Shown piece after piece: positions 24,386 to 33,627 of a stretch of DNA of 38,460 nucleotides (position 1 is the stretch's first letter; each line of letters begins with the position of its first letter). Under the pieces are notes generated by a model. That model had not been told where the DNA came from. It was given only the letters and a program-made list of their open reading frames with translations, and ran no database searches. The DNA lies in NCBI GenBank assembly GCA_937924895.1, contig CALEYP010000069.1:1-38460 (forward strand), in the 5' to 3' direction. The position numbers were made by a program, and so were the translations under genes. This DNA is from an uncultured Alphaproteobacteria bacterium. Lineage in GTDB: Bacteria; Pseudomonadota; Alphaproteobacteria; Puniceispirillales; Puniceispirillaceae.

Positions 24386-26926
24386 ATGACACAGATCACG
24401 ACGCCCCAAACAGGCGATATTAGCTGGTCTCTTGCCTGGCGTCTGGCACGCCGTGAAATGAAAGGCAGCTTATCCAAATTCCGTATCTTTCTCTCTGCGC
24501 TCGTCTTGGGCGTGGCCGCCATTGGCGCGGTGGGCTCTGTTGCGGAATCAATGCGCTCTGGCATTGATGGGAATGGCCGCATATTGCTTGGCGGCGATAT
24601 TGAAATCTCATCACGGCACACCGCTGTTGATGAGAGTGTTATTCGCATTGCAGACACCCTTGGACAGCTCAGTAATAGCGTTGAAATGCGTGCTATGTTG
24701 CGCGCTGGCGATGAGCGGAAATTAGTCGAGTTGAAAGCCGTTGATGCCGCCTGGCCTTTGGTTGGCGAGGCTATCATTGATGGGCCAGATACTTTGCAAG
24801 ACGGGCTGGCGACAGGACAGGTGCTGCTGCAGCCCTCACTCTTGCGGAGCTTAAAGCTAGCCATTGGTGATGAGGTGCGGCTGGGAGAGGCAACGCTTAT
24901 CGTGGCTGGCACATTGGTCACTGAACCTGATAGAACTGTGAATTTTGGTGGCTTTGGCCCACGAGTCCTTATCGGCGCTGAGACCTTAGCGCTGACAGAA
25001 TTGCAAAAGCCTGGTTCTTTTATTTCCTATCGCACTAAACTCTTGCTTGATAATCCAGCGGCCCTTTCAGAGGCTGTTACGACCTTGCAGCAGGCTCTAA
25101 AAGAGACACATGGCCGTTTGCGTGATGTGACAAGCGCCGCCCCTGGCTTTGATGCCTTTATTGCGCGCTCAGAAGCCTTCCTGATTTTAGTAGGCCTAAC
25201 CGCGTTATTAATTGGCGGGCTTGGCGTTGGCTCTGCTGTGCGGGCGTGGCTTCATGGCCGCATGCCTGTCATTGCCACTTTGAAATGTTTAGGGGCACCG
25301 ACCACGCTGATTTATCGCACTTATTTGCTACAGATCATGGCGATTGCGACAATTGGGGTGGCCATTGGCCTTGTCTTGGCCGCGACAGCGCCAGCTTTGA
25401 CGGCTTCGATCCTATCACAATATATTTCGGTGCCGCCTGTCATTGCGCTCTTTCCAAAACCCTTAGCAGTCGCAGGGGCCTTTGGTCTTTTAACAGCTTT
25501 CATCTTTACCTTATTGCCGTTAGCACGTGCGCAATCTGTTAAAGCGAGTCACTTATTCCGCCAAATTATCACGCCGCCCTCAGGCCTGCCCTCTTTGGGG
25601 ATTATGGCGCGGATTGTGGTCGCTGCGATTGCGCTGGCATTGCTCGCTCTCATTGCCACAGGCGATGTCCGCCTTACCACTGGCTTTATCGGAGGGGCGA
25701 TTGCCTCGCTTATTATCTTAGCCCTTTTGGGCGAAGGGGTGATGCGGCTATTGCGGCGTTTGCCGGCCCCCTCCTATGTGCCTGGCCGGATGGCACTCTC
25801 TGCCATTACACGGCAAGGCTCCCCTCTGCGCGCTATCATCATTGCCTTTGGGCTTGGCCTTTCGGTGCTTGTTGCTGTCACATTAACGCGCCATAATTTG
25901 GATCAGCAAATCTCTGCACGGGTTGCAGATAAAGCGCCTGATTGGTTCTTCATCGATATTCAGCCAGATCAAATTGACCGCTTTACCTCTTTGGCTTCCG
26001 CCATAGAGGGGGTCACAGATATCCAGAAAACACCGATGCTACGAGGGCGTGTCTCAGCCCTTGCTGGTGTGGATGCGGCTGATATCTCACCACCTGAGGG
26101 GTCTGAATGGATCTTACGCGGTGACCGCGCGCTCACTTGGTCAGCCACTGCGCCAAAGGGCACAAAAATCACCCAAGGGACATGGTGGCCGGCTGATTAT
26201 CAAGGGCCACCTCTTATCTCTATCTCGCAAGATGCCTTTACAGATTTTGGACTAGCCCTTGGTGACACCGTGTCTGTGAATGTGTTGGGACGTAATATCA
26301 CCGCGACCATTGCAAATGTACGTGATATTGAATGGGAAAGTTTCTCCATCAATTTTGTGTTTATTCTCTCCCCTGGCTTGCTTGATAAGGCGCCGCATAG
26401 TTGGATTGCCACAACCTATGCCGCAACGGATGATGCGATCGATGAGGTCGAAAAAGTCATCACCGATGAATTTGCCAATGTCTCTGCCATTTCAGTGCGA
26501 GATGCCGTTGCCACAGCGACACGAATCCTTGACCTGCTAGGCGGTGCCATCCGCCTAACAGCCTTGGTCACGCTTATCTCTGGGATCGCAGTCCTAGCTG
26601 GCACGGTGGCCTCATCTGAGGCACAGCGCCTCTCAGATTCGATTATCCTCAAGGTGTTAGGTGCGCGGCGCAAAGATATTTTGATGGCATGGCTTTTGGA
26701 ATATGCCTTGCTTGGCCTCCTTACAGCCTTATGTGCGTCTGTGATTGGTACCATAGCCTCTTGGGCTTTGATTGCTGGTTTCTTGCGCGCCGAATTCAGT
26801 GCTGATCTATCTGTGATTGCTGGCACAGCTGTGATAGGGGCGGCGGCGACATGCTTGCTTGGCCTGTTTGGGGCTTGGCGCTCTCTTGGTCATCGCCCGG
26901 CACCACATTTGCGTGATCTGGCGTAA
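24386..26926 (+). CDS. ybbP: ABC transporter permease, YbbP-like (FtsX/LolC superfamily)
   Basis: 846 residues, matching the double-FtsX layout of YbbP. One N-terminal membrane helix (about 30-50) precedes a large periplasmic domain. Three helices follow around 260-390 with SAVRAWLHGRMPVIATLKCL, then a helical middle (about 400-450) and a second periplasmic domain. A final FtsX unit covers about 735-830, with SDSIILKVLGARRKDILMAW. Those two coupling-type motifs contact the ATPase. It is preceded by GGGAG and sits 16 bases from ybbA, so the pair is a transporter operon. The function in relatives is poorly defined. Confidence 0.92.
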   Translation: MTQITTPQTGDISWSLAWRLARREMKGSLSKFRIFLSALVLGVAAIGAVGSVAESMRSGIDGNGRILLGGDIEISSRHTAVDESVIRIADTLGQLSNSVEMRAMLRAGDERKLVELKAVDAAWPLVGEAIIDGPDTLQDGLATGQVLLQPSLLRSLKLAIGDEVRLGEATLIVAGTLVTEPDRTVNFGGFGPRVLIGAETLALTELQKPGSFISYRTKLLLDNPAALSEAVTTLQQALKETHGRLRDVTSAAPGFDAFIARSEAFLILVGLTALLIGGLGVGSAVRAWLHGRMPVIATLKCLGAPTTLIYRTYLLQIMAIATIGVAIGLVLAATAPALTASILSQYISVPPVIALFPKPLAVAGAFGLLTAFIFTLLPLARAQSVKASHLFRQIITPPSGLPSLGIMARIVVAAIALALLALIATGDVRLTTGFIGGAIASLIILALLGEGVMRLLRRLPAPSYVPGRMALSAITRQGSPLRAIIIAFGLGLSVLVAVTLTRHNLDQQISARVADKAPDWFFIDIQPDQIDRFTSLASAIEGVTDIQKTPMLRGRVSALAGVDAADISPPEGSEWILRGDRALTWSATAPKGTKITQGTWWPADYQGPPLISISQDAFTDFGLALGDTVSVNVLGRNITATIANVRDIEWESFSINFVFILSPGLLDKAPHSWIATTYAATDDAIDEVEKVITDEFANVSAISVRDAVATATRILDLLGGAIRLTALVTLISGIAVLAGTVASSEAQRLSDSIILKVLGARRKDILMAWLLEYALLGLLTALCASVIGTIASWALIAGFLRAEFSADLSVIAGTAVIGAAATCLLGLFGAWRSLGHRPAPHLRDLA

Positions 26927-27024
26927 TATGATGCCTTGTCCTTCGCAGTCTGGTTTTGCCCTTTTGGTAAAACTCTGCTAAGAGCAGGGCACAATCACAT
27001 CACTGCCTGATAAGAGGAGCCATA

Positions 27025-28251
27025 ATGTCTGCGCCTTCTAATGTTAAAAAAGTTGTTCTTGCCTATTCTGGGGGTTTGGATACCTCTGTCATTTTGAAAT
27101 GGCTGCAGGAGACCTATCAATGTGAAGTGATCACTTTCACCGCCGATCTGGGCCAAGGCGAAGATATTGAACCAGCGCGCGCAAAGGCAGAGATGCTTGG
27201 CATCAAACATATCTATATTGAAGATTTGCGCGAAGAATTCGTCAAAGATTATGTCTTCCCGATGTTCCGCGCAAATGCGCTTTATGAAGGGTTATATCTG
27301 CTCGGCACATCCATCGCGCGCCCGCTAATTGCCAAGCGCCAAATTGAGATTGCCGCTGAGCTTGGCGCAGATGCCGTGTCTCATGGCGCGACAGGCAAAG
27401 GCAATGATCAGGTCCGCTTTGAGCTGGGCTATTACGCTTTGAACCCAGATATTAAGGTGATTGCGCCGTGGCGGGAATGGGATTTGGCCTCACGTACAAA
27501 GCTTATTTCTTATGCAGAGAAGCACCAAATTCCTGTACCAAAAGATAAAAGAGGTGAAGCACCTTTCTCTGTCGATGCGAATCTGCTTCATATTTCTGCT
27601 GAAGGTAAAGTGCTCGAAGATCCATGGGTTGGCCCTGAAGAATATGTCTTCTCACGTACTGTCTCACCAGAAGCCGCACCAGATGTCGCGACTGAGATTG
27701 AAATCACCTTCCATCATGGTGATCCTGTGGCGATTAATGGCGAGGCCATGTCACCAGCCACTTTGTTGACAGCGCTCAATAAGCTCGGTGGTGATAATGG
27801 TATTGGCCGTTTGGACCTTGTTGAAAACCGTTTTGTGGGCATGAAGTCACGTGGTGTGTATGAGACACCTGGCGGTACAATTTTGCTTGAAGCACGGCGT
27901 GCGATGGAATCCATCACGCTTGATAGAGGTGCGGCGCATTTAAAAGATGAGCTTATGCCACGCTATGCCGAATTGGTGTATAATGGCTTTTGGTTTAGCC
28001 CAGAGCGTGAAATGTTGCAGGCTGCCGTTGATGCGAGCCAATCAGTCGTCAATGGTGTTGTTCGCCTAAAGCTATATAAGGGCAATGTCATTGTAACAGG
28101 GCGCCAGTCACCAAACTCACTTTATTCTGAAGATTTGGTCACATTTGAAGAAGGCCAAGGCGATTATGATCATCGTGATGCCCATGGCTTTATCCGCTTA
28201 CAAGCTCTTCGCTTGCGGGTCAGAGAAATGGCGCGCCGTAAATTATCATAA
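27025..28251 (+). CDS. argG: Argininosuccinate synthase
   Basis: 408 residues. It condenses citrulline and aspartate with ATP in arginine biosynthesis. The N-type ATP-pyrophosphatase loop is AYSGGLDTSV near the N-terminus. Further blocks are FTADLGQGEDIEPAR, LLGTSIARPLIAKRQIEIA, SHGATGKGNDQVRFE, EDPWVGPEEYVFSRT and RGVYETPGGTILLEARRAME, all typical of the type I enzyme. The start has AAGAGGAGCC immediately upstream. It stands alone with its own terminator at 28275-28312; no other arginine gene is near. Confidence 0.97.
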   Translation: MSAPSNVKKVVLAYSGGLDTSVILKWLQETYQCEVITFTADLGQGEDIEPARAKAEMLGIKHIYIEDLREEFVKDYVFPMFRANALYEGLYLLGTSIARPLIAKRQIEIAAELGADAVSHGATGKGNDQVRFELGYYALNPDIKVIAPWREWDLASRTKLISYAEKHQIPVPKDKRGEAPFSVDANLLHISAEGKVLEDPWVGPEEYVFSRTVSPEAAPDVATEIEITFHHGDPVAINGEAMSPATLLTALNKLGGDNGIGRLDLVENRFVGMKSRGVYETPGGTILLEARRAMESITLDRGAAHLKDELMPRYAELVYNGFWFSPEREMLQAAVDASQSVVNGVVRLKLYKGNVIVTGRQSPNSLYSEDLVTFEEGQGDYDHRDAHGFIRLQALRLRVREMARRKLS

Positions 28252-28274
28252 CGCGCCTTATCATAGATTGCATG

Positions 28275-28312
28275 AACAGCCTCTCTCCCAGAGATGGGCT
28301 GTTTTATTTTTC
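28275..28312 (+). terminator. Intrinsic terminator of argG
   Basis: AACAGCC (28275-28281) pairs with GGCTGTT (28297-28303), and the inner TCTCT pairs with AGAGA, leaving a small loop and a two-base bulge. TTTTATTTTT follows. The T-tract overlaps the end of the small minus-strand ORF ending at 28304. Confidence 0.85.
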
Positions 28313-28531
28313 GACACAGACAGGGCCAACAGACCCATCTTCGTTATTTTGCTTCAGCATAATACCGCTCGCCACAGACCAGCTATAGCCTGATTCACGA
28401 ACGCCAGATGGACAGCTGCGCGGCATCACAATGGTATATTCATCAATCCCATTACTATGTTTCGCAAATTGCTGCGCATTATCTGATGCGCCGATGGCAA
28501 AAAATCCAAAAACGGCAACAAGAATTCCCAC
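28304..28531 (-). CDS. Small secreted or membrane-anchored protein, unknown function
   Basis: 75 residues starting at GTG. The start is strongly supported: AAAGGAGG lies six bases upstream, one of the best ribosome-binding sites in the window. The N-terminus MGILVAVFGFFAIGASDNA is a short hydrophobic segment that could be a signal peptide or anchor. The rest has PRSCPSGVRESGYSWSVASG and ends DGSVGPVCVEK, so two cysteines could form a disulfide in the periplasm. I do not recognise the family. It is convergent with argG, whose terminator overlaps the last bases of this gene. Confidence 0.65.
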   Translation of the reverse strand: MGILVAVFGFFAIGASDNAQQFAKHSNGIDEYTIVMPRSCPSGVRESGYSWSVASGIMLKQNNEDGSVGPVCVEK

Positions 28532-28683
28532 AATAGCCTCCTTTACCTAGCTCTGATGGAGCTATCCCTATTAGACTGATTCGCTTATACGGTAAGATGA
28601 TTCATAAATGAATGCAAATGCCGCTCATGAAGATAATATCTTAGATGAGGAATGTGGCAACAAGGCGGCATCCTCACTCACTT

Positions 28684-28721
28684 CAAAAGAAAAAGGCCCA
28701 TTCACTTGGAATGAGCCTTTT
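28684..28721 (-). terminator. Intrinsic terminator of sodB
   Basis: On the minus strand, AAAAGGCTCATTC and GAATGGGCCTTTT form a 13-bp stem with one imperfect pair around CAAGT. A T-rich tail (TTTTTCTTTT) follows. It lies 20 bases beyond the sodB stop. The stretch from here to 28531 holds no gene I can see. Confidence 0.88.
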
Positions 28722-28740
28722 CCATGACATAGCAGTGTGC

Positions 28741-29343
28741 CTAGCTCATACGAGAGGCTACATTTTCCCAATTGACGAGATTGTCAAAGAAGTTAGTCAA
28801 ATACGCCGGACGCTTATTGCGGAAATCAATATAGTAAGAATGTTCCCACACATCACAACCAAGAAGCGCTGTCTGACCAAAACAGAGAGGGTTCACACCA
28901 TTTTCTGTCTTTGTCACTTTTAGCGAGCCATCTTGATCTTGGACTAACCAGCACCAGCCTGACCCAAACTGACCGGCACCAGCTGCGCAAAATTCATCTT
29001 TAAACGCATCCACGGATCCGAAATTTTCAACAACAGCTTTTTCCAGTTCTGTTGGCATGGTGCGACCGTTAGGGCCCATCATTTCCCAAAACTGAATATG
29101 GTTCCAATGTTGTGAGGCATTATTAAAAATACCATTTTGTGCGACTGCACCAGCTTGATATGTGCCTGTGATGATATCTTCAAGCGACTTACCTTCCCAC
29201 TCTGTGCCTGCGATCAGCTTATTGCCGTTATCAACATAGGCCTTATGGTGAAGGTCATGGTGGAATTCTAAAGTTTCCTGGCTCATGCCATTGGCAGCAA
29301 GTGCATCATAGGCATAAGGCAAATCTGGTAATTCAAATGCCAT
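28741..29343 (-). CDS. sodB: Iron-type superoxide dismutase
   Basis: 200 residues. It dismutates superoxide in the cytoplasm. It opens MAFELPDLPYAYDAL like E. coli FeSOD (MSFELPALPY). Metal ligands are H28 (EFHHDLHH), the His of NASQHWNHIQFW, and the Asp and His of DVWEHSYYIDFRNKRPAYL. The glutamine in NASQHWNH and the GAGQFGSGWCWLV stretch favour the iron over the manganese form. It is monocistronic, with a strong terminator, and is divergent from the gamma-carbonic-anhydrase gene across 158 bases. Confidence 0.95.
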   Translation of the reverse strand: MAFELPDLPYAYDALAANGMSQETLEFHHDLHHKAYVDNGNKLIAGTEWEGKSLEDIITGTYQAGAVAQNGIFNNASQHWNHIQFWEMMGPNGRTMPTELEKAVVENFGSVDAFKDEFCAAGAGQFGSGWCWLVQDQDGSLKVTKTENGVNPLCFGQTALLGCDVWEHSYYIDFRNKRPAYLTNFFDNLVNWENVASRMS

Positions 29344-29501
29344 TTCGAAATCTCCTTACAAGAGGGGCGTGAATATCATTAGATAAAACGCATCTGTCAG
29401 TGCCGACAGGGGACGCTTTTAATTTGGGCTTACAGCTCTGGTCAAACTATGACGAGCTGCGCTATGACTGTAACAGATAACACAAATTTTGGGAAATCAA
29501 G

Positions 29502-30122
29502 ATGTCAGATCGCAACAAACAAAAAACACCTTCTGAACTTGGTCAAACAGGCCCGACGATTGAAGGGTTTCTCGGACAATATCCTGAGATTGATGAGACA
29601 GCTTATCTTGCTAGCTCAGCTGTGATTTCTGGCGCTGTGCGGATTGGCGCTGATAGCTCTATTTGGCATAATGTGACACTGCGCGGGGATGCGAATTACA
29701 TCACCATTGGCAAAGGGACGAACATTCAAGATAATAGCTGCGTTCATATTGATTCTAGCCGCTTTCCTACCATCATCGGCGATTATGTGACCATTGGTCA
29801 TACGGCTATCATTCATGCCTGTACGCTTGGTGACCGGTCATTTGTTGGGATGGGTGCCATTGTGATGGATGGCGCTGTTATTGAGCCAGAGGCTATGGTT
29901 GCTGCTGGCGCGATGGTAACCCCAGGCAAAATAGTGCCAACAGGCGAGTTATGGGCCGGACGCCCTGCCAAAAAGATGCGTGACCTCACAGAGGATGAGA
30001 GAGCTGCCCTACAAAAGTCAGCGGATAGATATATTGAATTTGGTCGCGCTTATCGCCTTGGTGAAGCTGGCGGACCTTATCAGCATTTCACTGTCCGGCC
30101 ACTGCCACCGCGCGAGGGATAA
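29502..30122 (+). CDS. Gamma-carbonic-anhydrase-like hexapeptide-repeat protein
   Basis: 206 residues. A left-handed beta-helix of imperfect hexapeptide repeats covers about 30-165. The signature residues are RGDANYITIG, NIQDNSCVHID, IGHTAIIHAC and SFVGMGAIVMDGAVI. These supply three histidines for a trimer-interface metal, as in gamma-carbonic anhydrases and the YrdA/PaaY group. A C-terminal helix (LTEDERAALQKSADRYIEFG) packs on the trimer. The first ~30 residues are a charged extension longer than in many relatives. Catalytic carbonic anhydrase activity is not certain in this subgroup. It is convergent with the permease gene 10 bases away. Confidence 0.88.
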   Translation: MSDRNKQKTPSELGQTGPTIEGFLGQYPEIDETAYLASSAVISGAVRIGADSSIWHNVTLRGDANYITIGKGTNIQDNSCVHIDSSRFPTIIGDYVTIGHTAIIHACTLGDRSFVGMGAIVMDGAVIEPEAMVAAGAMVTPGKIVPTGELWAGRPAKKMRDLTEDERAALQKSADRYIEFGRAYRLGEAGGPYQHFTVRPLPPREG

Positions 30123-30132
30123 GCCGCTCTCC

Positions 30133-30975
30133 TTAACCAACCAGCCAAGAAAGACCGCCACCCCAATATCCCGACAAGGCGAGTCGAATTCCCACAATAA
30201 TGAGGAATAAGGCAAAGACCCGTCTAAGCGCGTCCTTATTGATCCGGCCACTCATCCTAGCGCCGTATGGGGCAGATAAAAAGGCAGCTGTGGCAATGAT
30301 GATAACGGCCGGCGCCCAGACATAGCCAATCGTGAAAGACAGTGATAAGCCAGCTCCCTGCCCGGCAATCATGAAACTAATCATGCCGGGAATGGCAATA
30401 AACAAGCCTAGCAGTGCTGAGGTCCCCACCGCGCGCCGCAACTCCCAACCACAAGAGGCGAGAACAGGCACGCTAAGCGAGCCGCCACCAATACCGACCA
30501 GCGATGATATTGTCCCAATCACCAGCCCGATGATAGACCGCGGCAGAAAGGACGGCAAACCGTGGCGCAACACCACAGCGCGCAAGAGAAATGAGATGCC
30601 AATTAATACTGCGAGAGACCCAAAGATAAATTTTAACGCCTGATTATCGAGATATGCCGCAACAAATGCACCGCTGGCTGAGCCGATGAAGATAGGTGGC
30701 CCCAACAGACGAATAACCTGTTTATCGATGTTCCCAAGCGCCCAATGCGTGCGCGCTGAGATAAGCGAAGTTGGCACAATAATGGCTAAAGAAGACGCAA
30801 CAGCCACATGCATTGGCATTGCGGTATGAATACCACTGGCCTCGAGCGCATAGGCCAGAATGGGCACAATAACGATGCCGCCACCGACGCCTAATAGACC
30901 CGCTAAAAAGCCAGATAGCAGGCCTGTGAAAAATAGCGGTAAAAGCAGTGGTAGAAATTGTTCAAGCATTGCCAT
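30133..30975 (-). CDS. TauE/SafE (TSUP) family membrane permease
   Basis: 280 residues with about eight hydrophobic helices. The family repeats are visible: GFLAGLLGVGGGIVIVPILA near the N-terminus and TISSLVGIGGGSLSVPVLA in the second half, each with the G-x-G-G-G signature. TSUP proteins move sulfite, sulfoacetate or other organosulfur anions; the substrate cannot be read from the sequence. An alternative ATG is at codon 3. It is divergent from the aldehyde dehydrogenase gene across about 125 bases. Confidence 0.9.
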   Translation of the reverse strand: MAMLEQFLPLLLPLFFTGLLSGFLAGLLGVGGGIVIVPILAYALEASGIHTAMPMHVAVASSLAIIVPTSLISARTHWALGNIDKQVIRLLGPPIFIGSASGAFVAAYLDNQALKFIFGSLAVLIGISFLLRAVVLRHGLPSFLPRSIIGLVIGTISSLVGIGGGSLSVPVLASCGWELRRAVGTSALLGLFIAIPGMISFMIAGQGAGLSLSFTIGYVWAPAVIIIATAAFLSAPYGARMSGRINKDALRRVFALFLIIVGIRLALSGYWGGGLSWLVG

Positions 30976-31100
30976 AAAACAGGCCTTTTTAGACTAGATT
31001 TCCTTTGTTTATCTTTTATTGTGGGTATGATGGTCAAGCAGTATTCCTTTGCGGATGCTGATGATGAAGATAACAAAATCCCAATAAGAGGTAGGTAGTA

Positions 31101-32567
31101 ATGGATCTCCATAGCCTTGTGAAAGATAGCTCTCTCATTCAATCAGGCGCTTATATTAATGGCGCATTTGTCCCAGCCAAATCTGGCGCCACATTTGACG
31201 TGACAAACCCTGTAACGAATGAGGTGATTGCCAAGGTTGCTGATTGCGACGCGAGCATGATGGAAGAAGCTGTGACTGCCGCCCATGCTGCGCAACCTGC
31301 TTGGGCCGCAAAAACAGCCAAAGAACGCGCCAATATTTTGAAGAAATGGTATGATCTCTGCATGGAAAATGCGGATGATTTAGCTATTATCCTCACCGCG
31401 GAAATGGGTAAGCCCTTGGCTGAGGCAAAAGGCGAGATCGGCTATGGCTCCAGCTTTATTGAGTGGTTTGCTGAACAAGCAAAGCGTGTCATGGGCGATG
31501 TTTTAGAAAGCCCTTTTGCCGATAAAAAATTCATGACACTCCGTCAGCCTGTGGGTGTGTTTGCCGCTATCACACCTTGGAATTTCCCGAATGCGATGAT
31601 TACACGCAAAGTAGCGCCAGGGATCGCCGTGGGATGTGCGTGTGTCTTGAAACCTGCGGAACAAACACCTTTATCTGCTCTCGCGCTGGCAGAATTGGCC
31701 CATCGTGCCGGCATCCCAGCCGGTATTATCAATATTATTCCTGGTATGGACGCCCCCGCGCTTGGGGACGTGATGTGCCGCGATGAGCGGATCCGCAAGA
31801 TCACATTCACAGGTTCAACAGAAGTGGGACGCATTTTGATGCGTCAATCCGCAGATACGATTAAAAAAATCTCATTGGAACTAGGGGGCAACGCGCCTCT
31901 TATTGTCTTTGATGATGCTGATCTGGACGAAGCTGTCGAAGGGGCGATTGCCTCAAAATACAGAAATGCCGGTCAGACATGCGTCTGCGCCAACCGCGTC
32001 TTTGTTCAAGCTGGCATCTATGATAAATTTGCCGCTGCTTTGACTGCAAAAGTGGCAGAGATGAAAGTCGGCGATGGCTTTGACGATGGTGTGGTGCAAG
32101 GGCCTATCATTGATCAGCAAGGCTTTGAAAAAGTGGAACGCCATGTGGCAGATGCGGTTGCCAAAGGCGGGACAATCCTTACAGGTGGCAAGCCTCATGA
32201 AATGGGCGGCACCTTCTTTGAGCCAACTGTAATCACAGGCGCTCAAAAAGAGATGCAGGTCTATAGCGAAGAGACCTTTGGCCCTGTTGCAGCCTTGTTC
32301 AAATTCGAAACAGAAGAAGAGGCTATCACACTTGCCAATGATACGATCTTTGGTTTGGCCGCTTATTACTTTACCAAAGATGTGGGACGTGTGTTCCGCG
32401 TAGGTGAAGCGCTTGAATATGGCATGGCTATCGCCAATACCGGCGCCTATTCATCTGAAGTCGGGCCATTTGGTGGCGTGAAAGCCTCAGGCCTTGGCCG
32501 TGAAGGCTCCATCTATGGCGTAGATGAATTCCTCGAAATGAAATTGATGGTTGTAGGCGGCATTTAA
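31101..32567 (+). CDS. gabD: NAD(P)-dependent aldehyde dehydrogenase, succinate-semialdehyde type
   Basis: 488 residues, the GabD length. Blocks include ITPWNFPNAMITRKVAPGIA, KPAEQTPLSALALAELA, ITFTGSTEVGRILM, catalytic glutamate in SLELGGNAPLIV and catalytic cysteine in NAGQTCVCANR. The C-terminus ANTGAYSSEVGPFGGVKASG then LGREGS is characteristic of succinate-semialdehyde dehydrogenases. It oxidises a semialdehyde to the acid; succinate semialdehyde is the best guess, and glutarate or malonate semialdehyde are alternatives. AAGAGGTAGG precedes the start. It is convergent with the 3-hydroxyisobutyrate-type dehydrogenase, 18 bases away. Confidence 0.9.
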   Translation: MDLHSLVKDSSLIQSGAYINGAFVPAKSGATFDVTNPVTNEVIAKVADCDASMMEEAVTAAHAAQPAWAAKTAKERANILKKWYDLCMENADDLAIILTAEMGKPLAEAKGEIGYGSSFIEWFAEQAKRVMGDVLESPFADKKFMTLRQPVGVFAAITPWNFPNAMITRKVAPGIAVGCACVLKPAEQTPLSALALAELAHRAGIPAGIINIIPGMDAPALGDVMCRDERIRKITFTGSTEVGRILMRQSADTIKKISLELGGNAPLIVFDDADLDEAVEGAIASKYRNAGQTCVCANRVFVQAGIYDKFAAALTAKVAEMKVGDGFDDGVVQGPIIDQQGFEKVERHVADAVAKGGTILTGGKPHEMGGTFFEPTVITGAQKEMQVYSEETFGPVAALFKFETEEEAITLANDTIFGLAAYYFTKDVGRVFRVGEALEYGMAIANTGAYSSEVGPFGGVKASGLGREGSIYGVDEFLEMKLMVVGGI

Positions 32568-32585
32568 GCCGCCTCACCGCATATT

Positions 32586-33461
32586 TTATGATTGGGGATG
32601 ACGCAACAACCTGATAAGGGCTGATGTGTCATTCCGACCATAACCACGCTCTGATAACATCGCATAAAATTGTGCCACCTGTGCCGTTACAGGTAGAGGG
32701 GAGCCATTCGCGGCAGCCTCTTCAAACACAATGCGTAAATCTTTGCGCATCCAATCTAGGGCAAAGCCGAAATCAAACTCATCACGCACCATCGTATGGC
32801 CACGATTCACCATTTGCCAGCTCTGTGCCGCGCCGCCTGAGATCACTTCTAAGACCTTCTCCATATCAAGCCCTGCATTCTGACCAAAATTCAAGGCCTC
32901 AGATAGCCCTTGCACCAAGCCAGCGATACAGATTTGATTGACCATCTTTGTCAATTGACCTGCGCCCGATGGCCCCATCAAGGTTACCTTTGCGCCATAG
33001 GCTTTCATTAAGGGTTCTGCCGCTTCAAAATGAGAGGCTTCGCCGCCTACCATCACAGTCAAGGCACCATTCTCCGCCCCGGCCTGGCCGCCAGATACCG
33101 GCGCATCTAAGAAGCCTAAGCCCGCGTCATGGGCCGCCTCTGCCAATTCACGTGCAACCGCAGCTGAGGCAGTTGTATTATCAATAAAGATCGCCCCGTC
33201 TGCCATTGTTGAAAATGCCCCATCTGCACCTGTTGTCACAGCACGTATATCAGCATCATCACCCACGCAGGCAAAAACGAAACTTGCCCCTTTCGCCGCC
33301 TCAGCCGGTGTTGCGGCAAAGGCACCACCATGTTGTGCGACCCAAGCCTCTGCTTTGGCGGTTGTGCGATTATACACAGTGACCTCATGCCCTGCTGAGG
33401 CGAGATGCCCTGCCATGGGTGCCCCCATAACGCCCAAACCTAAAAATGCAATATTTGCCAT
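32586..33461 (-). CDS. Beta-hydroxyacid dehydrogenase (3-hydroxyisobutyrate / tartronate-semialdehyde type)
   Basis: 291 residues. The Rossmann motif is FLGLGVMGAPMAGHL with VTVYNRT, the NADP/NAD-selecting strand. Conserved sites are FLDAPVSGGQAGAENGALTV for substrate binding and SGAGQLTKMVNQI, which carries the catalytic lysine. The C-terminal all-helical domain includes FALDWMRKDLRIV. Members act on 3-hydroxyisobutyrate, 3-hydroxypropionate, tartronate semialdehyde or succinate semialdehyde; the sequence does not settle which. The frame opens at 33497, but ATG 33461 has AGGAAA upstream and starts just before the Rossmann strand. It is divergent from hpt. Confidence 0.9.
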   Translation of the reverse strand: MANIAFLGLGVMGAPMAGHLASAGHEVTVYNRTTAKAEAWVAQHGGAFAATPAEAAKGASFVFACVGDDADIRAVTTGADGAFSTMADGAIFIDNTTASAAVARELAEAAHDAGLGFLDAPVSGGQAGAENGALTVMVGGEASHFEAAEPLMKAYGAKVTLMGPSGAGQLTKMVNQICIAGLVQGLSEALNFGQNAGLDMEKVLEVISGGAAQSWQMVNRGHTMVRDEFDFGFALDWMRKDLRIVFEEAAANGSPLPVTAQVAQFYAMLSERGYGRNDTSALIRLLRHPQS

Positions 33462-33627
33462 GTCTTTTACTTTCCTGAAAAATGTGTTCTCTCTCAAACC
33501 TAGGCCGCTTGGTAAAAAAACCCAAGATAAATTCAGGACTAGTCTTTCATAAGAACAAAATGCTATGACTGGGAGGCTTGTGTCGCCATCAGGCAGACAT
33601 TAGAGGATGAGTAGCAAGAGGCCTATC

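Noticed and set aside
26927..27024. A terminator between ybbP and argG
   Set aside because: A hairpin GTTTTGCC...GGTAAAAC can form, but it needs a wobble pair and has no T-tract after it, so I did not list it.
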